Source of the DNA: a bacterium
Lineage (GTDB): Bacteria; Chlamydiota; Chlamydiia; Chlamydiales; JAFEGQ01
Assembly (NCBI GenBank): GCA_021809305.1
Contig: JAKBAF010000018.1
Location: forward strand, 1,638 to 10,183
Direction: 5' to 3'
DNA length: 8,546 bases
The translations under genes and the position numbers were made by a program. Shown here piece by piece: positions 1 to 6,400 of this stretch. Numbering within the stretch: position 1 is the stretch's first letter; each line of letters starts with the position of its first letter. The notes beneath the pieces were generated by a model that worked only from the letters and a program-made list of their open reading frames with translations, did not search any database and was not told the DNA's origin.

Positions 1-714
1 GGGCTGCAGGCGCACAATGATAAAAGAGGCCTCGAGTATGGAGATCCAGTGCTTGATGGTGTGCGAGGAGACGCCGACATCATTTCCAAGCCCCTCGAGA
101 TTGAGGAGCTGTCCAACCCGCCCCGCCGCGAGGCGGATAAATCGCTGAAACTGGGTGAGGTCTCTCACCTGGATCAGCTGGTGGAGATCTCGCTCAATGT
201 AGGTTTGGAAGTAGTTGCGATAGGCCTTTGTTGGATCGAGCGCACCACTGAAAATCCGTGGGAAGCCTCCTTTTAAAAGCGCCTCATCTAAGGAGAGGTG
301 AAGCTCTGCATCGGAAAGTTCAGCAAGGCTCATAGGAAGTAGGTTGAGAAGAGCTGTACGACCTGCGAGCGACTGGGTAATTGCCGCACGTAGTTCTAGC
401 TGATGGCTTCCTATCAGGATAAAGAGGCCATTTTTTGGCGCTTCATCCACCACCACCTGAATGTAGGAGAGGAGGGCGGGAAGTCGCTGGATCTCATCCA
501 AAATGGCCCCCTCTTTGTACATCTCCAAGAATCTTCTTGGGTCGGCCTGCGCCAACTCTCGAATATCTGGCGCCTCCATATTCACATAGGGTTTGTCTGG
601 GAAGGTATGGCGGACAAGCGTTGTTTTACCCGACTGCCTTGGGCCTGTCAGAGTGGCCACGGGATAGGCAGCCGCAAGGCTCCTTAACTCCGATTCCATT
701 TGACGCTTGTACAT
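1..714 (-). CDS. AAA_14/DUF4143 family ATPase, partial (3' end beyond left edge)
   Basis: An open minus-strand frame runs from an ATG at 714-712 to the window edge, giving 238 codons; the family is usually about 380-400 residues, so roughly the last third is missing. An in-frame TGA lies at 721-723, and GGAG at 724-727 sits 9 nt upstream of the ATG, which fixes the start. Visible motifs are Walker A GPRQSGKT (residues 24-31), Walker B ILDEIQ (71-76), a sensor-like LIGSHQ (100-105), SLAGR (115-119) and PMSLAEL (127-133). From about residue 170 the DUF4143 part begins, with YIERDL and AGRVGQLLNLEGLGNDVGVS followed by a winged-helix-like stretch. The family is a P-loop ATPase joined to a DNA-binding-like domain; its substrate is not established, and some members sit in toxin/antitoxin or mobile contexts. 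The LIGSHQ motif usually reads LTGSQ or LTGSN. The gene points away from the operon at 1199 and shares the structured 715-1198 region with it. Confidence 0.93.
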   Translation of the reverse strand, partial: MYKRQMESELRSLAAAYPVATLTGPRQSGKTTLVRHTFPDKPYVNMEAPDIRELAQADPRRFLEMYKEGAILDEIQRLPALLSYIQVVVDEAPKNGLFILIGSHQLELRAAITQSLAGRTALLNLLPMSLAELSDAELHLSLDEALLKGGFPRIFSGALDPTKAYRNYFQTYIERDLHQLIQVRDLTQFQRFIRLAAGRVGQLLNLEGLGNDVGVSSHTIKHWISILEASFIIVRLQP

Positions 715-726
715 CTCGAGTCACTC

Positions 727-761
727 CCGGCTAAATTGAAGTTGAACTTCAGTTTAGCCGG
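727..761. repeat. Near-perfect 35-bp palindrome
   Basis: The arms CCGGCTAAATTGAAGTT (727-743) and AACTTCAGTTTAGCCGG (745-761) are reverse complements around G744. The only exception is T736/G752, which would pair as G-U in RNA. The symmetry starts 12 nt upstream of the ATPase start codon and touches its Shine-Dalgarno sequence at 724-727. It could be a protein-binding operator or, in the ATPase mRNA, a stem of about 14 bp with a 5-7 nt loop beside the ribosome binding site. No U-tract follows on either strand, so a classical terminator is unlikely. TTAGCCGGC recurs at 911-919. Confidence 0.8.
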
Positions 762-962
762 CTTCCGCCATTTCCTCCAAAGGTGCGCCGTTGACAACCG
801 GGTGCAATTGCAATTGAAACTTGTACGCTGGGCTAGGCATTCATTTTGTGGCCTTTTTTGGACTCGAGCATCACATGGATTTCGAAGTAACGTGCTACGG
901 CCGCAAAGTGTTAGCCGGCAAGGGTTCCCTCCCAAACCGCGGTAGCGGTGGGAGTAAGTAGC

Positions 963-990
963 CCAGTGTGTAGCGGCCAGTGCGTAGTGG
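963..990. repeat. Two tandem copies of a 14-mer
   Basis: CCAGTGTGTAGCGG (963-976) is followed directly by CCAGTGCGTAGTGG (977-990), with 12 of 14 positions identical. It lies inside the inverted-arm element and is not coding as far as I can tell. Confidence 0.6.
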
Positions 991-1004
991 AAGGGCTGGT
1001 AAGC

Positions 1005-1039
1005 TTGGGGCGCGGAACGCGGGGCTATGTGCGCCCCAA
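1005..1039. repeat. GC-rich 9-bp inverted repeat (stem-loop)
   Basis: TTGGGGCGC (1005-1013) and GCGCCCCAA (1031-1039) are perfect complements around a 17-nt loop. Farther out GGGCT (993-997) and AGCCC (1047-1051) can also pair across a roughly 7 x 7 internal loop. No T-run follows, so this is probably not a terminator; it is part of the structured element. Confidence 0.55.
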
Positions 1040-1091
1040 AACGCAAAGCCCAGCGTACAACTTTCAATCGTACCCTTGACAACCTTAAGTT

Positions 1092-1121
1092 TTGACAAAA
1101 TAGGAGAGGTGGAGTTAAAAA
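1092..1121 (+). promoter_or_regulatory. Possible promoter of the 1199-3462 operon
   Basis: TTGACA at 1092-1097 matches the -35 consensus exactly. TAAAAA at 1116-1121 (4 of 6 to TATAAT, 18-bp spacer) is the best -10. A second TTGACA at 1076-1081, within the right arm of the inverted element, has no good partner. Start of transcription would be near 1128, leaving a leader of about 70 nt. The weak -10 keeps this tentative. Confidence 0.35.
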
Positions 1122-1198
1122 TTTTATCGCTGCTGTGTGGCCTTAGACCGCGCAAGAGCGAAGAGTCTTTTGAACCTTAAATGAAATGGAGTGGACCC

Positions 1199-1510
1199 AT
1201 GCGATTGACACTACTTTTGCTTTGCTTCTCAACACTTACTTTGTCTAACTTAAACGCCGAACCATACGGTGAAATGTACAGGGCCGAGGTAATCTCTGCC
1301 TCCCATCAACTCGATACCTTGCCAGAATACATTAGGGATCAGCTTGGCGAATGCCCATTTGAGTCACAGGCCTTCTTAGAGGGTGGGCTTGATATGGCGG
1401 TAACGTTGGGAGTTGCGGGCTATACTCGGTGCATCTATTGCGGTTGGTGGCACGACGATGGAGAAACTTGTTGCAACCCCACCTGCCCGTTAAAAGGCGT
1501 AAAGTTCTAA
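1199..1510 (+). CDS. Small exported Cys-rich protein, unknown function
   Basis: This frame encodes 103 residues. The frame also opens at ATG 1181, but GGAG at 1188-1191 lies 7 nt before ATG 1199, and starting there gives a clean signal peptide, so 1199 is preferred. Residues 1-20 (MRLTLLLLCF...LNA) form a short positive end, a hydrophobic core and a cleavage-like LNA. The mature part is acidic and unremarkable up to residue 75, then ends in a cluster CIYC (78-81), GWWHDDGET, CC (91-92) and C96. That spacing (CxxC, then CCxxxC) could hold a zinc ion or, outside the cytoplasm, form disulfides. C52 is the only other mature Cys. It is the first gene of a three-gene group of exported proteins. I do not recognise the family; confidence is high that it is a gene and low on function. 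Confidence 0.75.
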   Translation: MRLTLLLLCFSTLTLSNLNAEPYGEMYRAEVISASHQLDTLPEYIRDQLGECPFESQAFLEGGLDMAVTLGVAGYTRCIYCGWWHDDGETCCNPTCPLKGVKF

Positions 1511-1522
1511 CCTCGAGATAGA

Positions 1523-2524
1523 ATGCGAAGATATCCATTACCTTTCATGGCCCCAAAAAGGGCCATGAAATTCACCTTTTTCGTGGTTCTCGCGTGCATT
1601 GCTTGTAGTTGCATGCAGGCTCGCACCAGGCCTATGGGGAAGCAGATCTCTGCACAATTAAGCCCGGCTGAAAGCGAGACCCTCGAGCAGTGTTTCCGCT
1701 GGGCACTGACAACGGCAGAGCTCGGTGCCGTCCTATTTGGCAAGAAGCCGGTCTGTGGCGTCGGTCAGTACAGCGCGGAGGTCGTCTCTCTTGCGTCCCT
1801 GAGCTCATACGAGAGCTGGGACGTAGCGATCTACAGCCAGGGCGTCGCCATTTGGGAGAGACTGAGGCTACCTTCGAATGCGAACTTCTCCTTTGTCCGA
1901 AACAAATCCAATTCGCCCTTTATGGGCTGCCTCTTTATCAACCATAAGGCGGTTCTGGAGGTTGTGGACGAGCACCTCGGTCTCTTTCGAGAAGTCTTAG
2001 GAGATCACATCACCCCTGAGGGTTTGCTGGCAGAGTTAATCAGATCAGAGGAACCTCTCTTTTCTTTCCTTAAACACTCCAATGTACTCGTCGGTATTAT
2101 CCTGGGATATGGTGGCGAAAACGCTCGCCTCCATACGCGGGCACAGGAGATCCTTTTGCTCTCAATGAGCGTGGAAACCCTACCCTTAAAAAATCGCAAT
2201 GAGCGGTTGGGTTTTGAAAGATTTATACCCATAATCTCTTGTGAGCCCTATATCACCAAATGGTCTACTCCTCCGAAAAGTGAAGAGCTCGATAAGCCGG
2301 ACCACTTCTCTATTACGGAGGCTTATAAGGAAATTAACAGGGCCATGGCTGTCTCCTGGGACTTAGACAAGAGGGGCAATGCACTGCCTTGCTTTGGTTG
2401 CTATAAGGACTCCGAGGAGACCAAAAGGCTTATCAAGCGTTACGCTAAGGCTGCCGATAAAACCGAGCGTCTCATAAACTCTAAACACTTTCTACAGGAT
2501 GTTCTTTCGATACTATGCGAATAG
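1523..2524 (+). CDS. Exported protein of unknown function, chlamydial-type
   Basis: The full frame is 333 residues. Three in-frame starts compete: 1523, 1547 and 1565. From 1565 the protein begins with a compact export signal (MKFTFFVVLACIACSCMQA), so 1565 is a plausible true start. None has a strong ribosome binding site: GAGA precedes 1523 and AGGG is only 2 nt before 1565. C25, C28 or C30 could be lipidated, though none fits the lipobox well. The rest looks globular and mixed alpha/beta. Notable stretches are LFGKKPVCG (71-79), GCLFINHKAVLEVVDEHLG (135-153), TPEGLLAELI (164-173) and GIILGYGGENARL (191-203). I have an impression of similar LFGxKP and GILLGYG-type proteins in environmental chlamydiae, but cannot confirm it. 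Late Cys pair at C290/C293. It starts 12 nt after the preceding gene, and its end overlaps the FKBP start by 10 nt, indicating co-translation. Confidence 0.85.
   Translation: MRRYPLPFMAPKRAMKFTFFVVLACIACSCMQARTRPMGKQISAQLSPAESETLEQCFRWALTTAELGAVLFGKKPVCGVGQYSAEVVSLASLSSYESWDVAIYSQGVAIWERLRLPSNANFSFVRNKSNSPFMGCLFINHKAVLEVVDEHLGLFREVLGDHITPEGLLAELIRSEEPLFSFLKHSNVLVGIILGYGGENARLHTRAQEILLLSMSVETLPLKNRNERLGFERFIPIISCEPYITKWSTPPKSEELDKPDHFSITEAYKEINRAMAVSWDLDKRGNALPCFGCYKDSEETKRLIKRYAKAADKTERLINSKHFLQDVLSILCE
1543..1570 (+). promoter_or_regulatory. Perfect 11-bp hairpin enclosing a start codon
   Basis: TTTCATGGCCC (1543-1553) and GGGCCATGAAA (1560-1570) pair perfectly around the 6-nt loop CAAAAA. 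Each arm contains an ATG in the same frame (1547 and 1565), and the 3' arm buries the 1565 start together with the GGGCC just before it. In mRNA this could limit initiation at 1565, or couple it to ribosomes leaving the gene that ends at 1510. It has no T-run after it, so it is not a usual terminator. Confidence 0.6.
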
Positions 2525-3462
2525 TTTTTAACCTCTACTTGCTTCTCTCTCTCTCGTGGCTCTATGGCGATGGCGCTCTCTATAATGAACTAAAAGAGCG
2601 GCCGCGCGCGCTCCTTGTCGAAGCGATAGCGCGAGAGATCTGGCATCGCTGTAAGGACGACGGGCCCAGCTATGTGGAAGGTCTCATAGCTGGAATGCGA
2701 GAGGCTGATAGCAGTGAAGAGTGTGAGCTATACGATAGTAAGGTGGCGCGCAAATACCACGAAGCGCAATTCGCATTCATAGCTAAAACTAACCTCGAGG
2801 CGAGCGAAAAGATCTTTGCTGAGTACAGCACGAACGTCCAGTTGAGCTGCGTTGCCCCGGATCGCCTCTACTACCGCACCATCGCGCGGGGCGAGGGCGA
2901 GCTCTTCGAAGGGGCAGAGAGCGTGACGATTCACTGCAAGATCGAGCCGATTGAAGGGACGGCGCAGTATGGCAGATGCTACCTTAATACCTTTGAGGGG
3001 GCGCCTGTCAGCTACCGAGTGGCCGATCTGCTGCCAGGCCTTGCTCATGGGATGTTGGGTATGGCCATCGGCGAGACGAGGGAGATTTTTATCCACCCAG
3101 CTCTAGCCTATGGCTGTTATTCAAATTTCGAGCCGGGCGTTGCGCTGCAAATCGAAGTAGAGCTTGTGAGCATCAGCTCACCTTGTGGGGAGACCCCTCC
3201 CCTCACAGAGATCTCATGCGAGATCCCCGATATCTCTAAAGAGGCGTATGAAAAAGCCTTTCACGACCTTGCAATCGTGAGCGGAAGATCTCTTTGGGAG
3301 GGATTTAGAGAGATAAGTGATCTCTGCTCGGTAGAGGAGGTGATTGCCTCTCTAAAGGCATTCATGGAGGAAGAGGATCAATTGAGCGGTAACCACAGCA
3401 CCGATCTTTTCACCCAACTGCAATGTTTGATCCTTAGCCGAACTCTTTCACGAGAGCAGTAA
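2515..3462 (+). CDS. Exported Mip-like FKBP-type peptidyl-prolyl isomerase with C-terminal extension
   Basis: This frame encodes 315 residues. The start ATG 2515 overlaps the preceding stop (TAG 2522-2524), so it is probably translated by coupling. Residues 1-21 (MRIVFNLYLLLSLSWLYGDGA) are an export signal. Residues about 26-118 match the helical FKBP_N/Mip dimerisation region, ending in the typical LYYRTIARGEGE. Residues 119-220 are the FKBP fold, with LLPGLAHGMLGMAIGETREI (172-191) and HPALAYG (194-200) as landmarks and IEVELVSI as the last strand. FKBPs catalyse cis/trans isomerisation at proline. Here the usual pocket Trp (VIPGW) is Leu176, and the FDSS segment with its Asp is replaced by CYLNTF, so activity may be weak or altered; Tyr199 is kept. 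Chlamydial Mip is about 240 residues; this one carries about 95 extra at the C terminus that resemble its own N-terminal domain. Its end overlaps the convergent gene by 15 bp. Confidence 0.9.
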   Translation: MRIVFNLYLLLSLSWLYGDGALYNELKERPRALLVEAIAREIWHRCKDDGPSYVEGLIAGMREADSSEECELYDSKVARKYHEAQFAFIAKTNLEASEKIFAEYSTNVQLSCVAPDRLYYRTIARGEGELFEGAESVTIHCKIEPIEGTAQYGRCYLNTFEGAPVSYRVADLLPGLAHGMLGMAIGETREIFIHPALAYGCYSNFEPGVALQIEVELVSISSPCGETPPLTEISCEIPDISKEAYEKAFHDLAIVSGRSLWEGFREISDLCSVEEVIASLKAFMEEEDQLSGNHSTDLFTQLQCLILSRTLSREQ

Positions 3463-6400
3463 TTGGGAAGGGGGCCTGGGAAAGGCCTCTGCAATCATCT
3501 GGTTGAGGAGCTCCAATGACGGGAGGAGATAGCACTCGATAAGTTCATTAAAGAGACGCTTCTTTGTCACTTGATGTTCTGCATGGTTTAGGCCCTCTCC
3601 CTTTTCGATTTTCGTCCAGCCCTCTTGCGTTTCAAGAAGGAGTCTCTCCTCGTCCGCAAGCTCGAGCAGCCTCTTTATAAGGTGCGGAAAGGGGGGAAGT
3701 TCTTCTTTTGTTTTGCTCAAACGGTCCATCGGGTTATTTAACCACTTTCGAGCCTCTTTTAGCCACGCCTGCGAGCTGCGAGTGAGCCTTGGCAGTCTGG
3801 CCACCTTTTCTGCAAGCTCTTCTGGCTCTTCCATGTAGTTGGCGCTTTCGCAAAGGAGTCTGTTTAGCAGGAGAATATTGTCCGAGTAGAGAACGGACCT
3901 GTTACTTCTCCCTTCGGGGTAATCGACAAGGTGAGAGTCTGCGATGTAGAGCGGGAGGTGGAGAAGGCTTGCGCCATGGACGCGCTTTAAGGCTCGCAGA
4001 GCGCAATCCAAGGAGCCCAGCCCATCATGGAGAGCTGAGTGGTTAGAGCCGTTTAAGTTCACTAGGTGGAGTAGCAAGAGGTCGATATCGCGGGTTAGGT
4101 CTTGGAGATACGCCTCCCTTCGATCCGCGCGCCAAGCTCCATCATCCTCCTCTCGGTAGACCGGAAGACTGCGGGTGATCTGAAGCAGGCGTCTGCTGCG
4201 CTGAAGAGAAGAGAGGATCACGGGTAGTTGCGCATACGCCTCTACTGATTCGTCATCTCTATCATCAAGAGGCAGTTCTCGTTCAATTTCCGATCCAGGC
4301 AACTCTTCAATACGAGGAGGCTCAACAGGTAGCCCTTCTCGCGCAAGCGCAGAGAGGCCAGCAAGGGTTATCTCTTCAACGTCGATAGAGAGCTCAACCT
4401 CTTGCTCCGGGGATAGGTTGAAGGGCTCGAGCTTTCTTGCCTCAGCAAGAAAGTCGCACAGGGCCAGCACCCCTTCGATTCCAGGCGTGAGATAGAATTG
4501 AAAGAGCTCATCACTTTTTGCCACGATCTGCTCGTCATCTCCACTTTGATGGGCAAGCTCAAGCTCTTCAATAAAGAGGTGGCATTGAGAGGTAGTGCTA
4601 CTAGAGTGGTAGTGGAGAGCCTCATTTGCGGCGGTAAGATAAGAGATGAGAGGGGAGAGAGTATCGACCGCTCGGCGCAGCGATTCGTGCGCTCCCTCTT
4701 GCCGGCTCATAAGAGCGAGAGGGGCAAAGGCTAAAGCGAGATTATGGCGGTATAGAATCTGGCTGCCCCCCCTTTGTCTGGGGTAGATTGTGCGAATGAT
4801 ATGCCCATCGGATGTAAAGATGGGGAGAGAGGCCAATGAGAGCTCTAATGAGGCCTCCAATGCACGCCGTAACCAGTCAAGGGCGTGGTGCGCCCTATCA
4901 TAGCTAAGGGGCCTTCCAGCCTCCTTTTGCGAGAGGCTGCTAATTAAACCGTTGAAGGCGAGCACGAGATTCCTGCTGCCTGTTAAGAGGTGCTTCCGCC
5001 GAGCTTGCAGATCATCATCAATATGTAGAGGAGGAGCGCCTTGCGATATTCGTTTGGCAGCGCCGAGGAGCGTCTGGGTCATCTTTTCGCACTCTCCTGC
5101 GCCTCTATCCATCTCCTTTTCGCTTGGCTGCAGATCTTGAAGGGAGATGGTTGGATTCCCTATACAAGCCCTCCGATCATCCTTAAAGGGGACTCGATCC
5201 TCTCGCTCGAGCTTTTCGCTCTCCTTCTCTTTTTCCTTCTCCTTCTTGAGCTCCTTTCTGCGAGAGCTTTGTTGGACAGGAGCTCGGACTCTTTGCTGCC
5301 TCTTTGAACTCCCAGGGTTCCCAGGGTTGAGCTCATCCGATGCCAAACGCACCGTTGAGTGGAATACCAGCTCAATACGAGTAGCGAGAGCGGAGAGAGC
5401 CAATTCAAGAGTGAAGGTGAAATTCTCAACCGCCTTATGATAGGAAACGCTTAAAAAGTCATTTGGATGGTTGCTTTGCCCGCTCTCCTCTAAATATCGC
5501 CTGTGAGTTTCGTTCCACTGGCTGATCATCTCATCTCTATATCCGTGTCCATAAATAGATATAACTTGTTCACTTAGATAAGTAACGAGCTGGTGGAGAG
5601 CTTTCGTCCGCTCTTTTACCTTATCCGTTGGGAGAGATGCCAATCTATCGAGCTGTGCCTTGACCTCCTTTGTCCTCTCATTAAGAAAGTCGCGTATTTT
5701 GAGTGCGATATCCAAGGCGGGTCGATAAGGCTTTCCACCCTTTTTTAAACTAGCAAAAAAAGCGCTAAAAAGGGTTTGAAACTCCTCTTCTCCAGATTGC
5801 CACTCATCAAGGAAGCGGCCCGCAATGCCGAGGATGTTGGCCTCCGACAGAATGCCTGTCTCAACAGCTGTGCGCAGCACAAGAGGCGAGATTTCCCAAT
5901 CCATGCTCGAAACGTAATTATTGTATCCTTCAGCACACCAAGTGAGTTCTTCGAGCTCGCTTCTCGATTCTGGTGTCATCTCTTCTTTTTGAATGTGCTC
6001 TATCAGTCGACAGATGGATATAGTTCGCGGCAAATTACTCTCTGAATTGCATTCGAATTGCATCCTCAGCCGTACGATGGAGAGAAGAGTTATCGGCTCC
6101 TCTCTCATCTTCTCTATTGCAGCCTTTAGCTGAAGAAACCCGTCTCTCCACTCATCCCATGTGCCCTTGAGTGCTATCTCAAGCTCGGCCCTGCTCTCTC
6201 CCTTATAGAGGGTTGGAGCGATCTGTCCAGGATCAGAGAGACACAAGAGGGCGGCATCGCAGCGGCGCTCTAGCAAGACGAGATGATCAATAACCGGAAG
6301 AGAGGGGGTGTCGCGGCCCCTAAGGAGATCAAGATGACTTTCAATCAGCTGGCAAAGTAGGGTGCATCTTTGCGCAAGATCATCAATTGCTTTATTCCCA

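Larger units (their letters stand above)
790..1083. repeat. Structured intergenic element bounded by imperfect inverted arms
   Basis: TTGTACGCTGGGCT at 821-834 is perfectly inverted at 1047-1060. Outward the match continues as ATTGAAA (one mismatch in between), then GGGT and GTTGNCAA with small gaps, so the arms are about 790-834 and 1047-1083. The roughly 210 bp between them hold ACCGCGGT (936-943), TTAGCCGGC (911-919), a tandem 14-mer (963-990) and a GC hairpin (1005-1039). Overlapping open frames on both strands here have no ribosome binding sites and no recognisable protein character. The composition is richer in GC than the promoter-like DNA around it. It resembles a non-autonomous mobile or dispersed intergenic repeat, but no flanking target-site duplication was evident and copy number cannot be judged from one window. 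Confidence 0.55.

Noticed and set aside
403..734. Two plus-strand frames opposite the ATPase gene
   Set aside because: The minus frame carries Walker A, Walker B and DUF4143 motifs, so these are antisense shadows.
754..778. Five-codon minus-strand mini-ORF (MAEAG) with GGAGG just upstream, before the palindrome and the ATPase gene
   Set aside because: It looks like a leader peptide plus hairpin, but the ribosome binding site is only 2 nt from the ATG and the peptide has no regulatory codon bias; chance cannot be excluded.
811..819. CAATTGCAATTG self-complementary 12-mer near 807-818 as a separate operator
   Set aside because: Low-complexity AT repeat within the left inverted arm; not enough evidence for an independent site.
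684..1155. Two overlapping minus-strand open frames (132 and 86 codons) and plus-strand frames in the intergenic region
   Set aside because: They run through the palindrome and inverted repeats, lack ribosome binding sites, are rich in Arg, Cys and Trp, and overlap each other; better explained as spurious frames in a structured non-coding element.
5160..5440. Open frames opposite the Lys/Glu-rich part of the large gene, giving Ser/Phe/Leu-rich peptides
   Set aside because: Mirror of the low-complexity coding strand (polypurine/polypyrimidine bias); no independent start signals.
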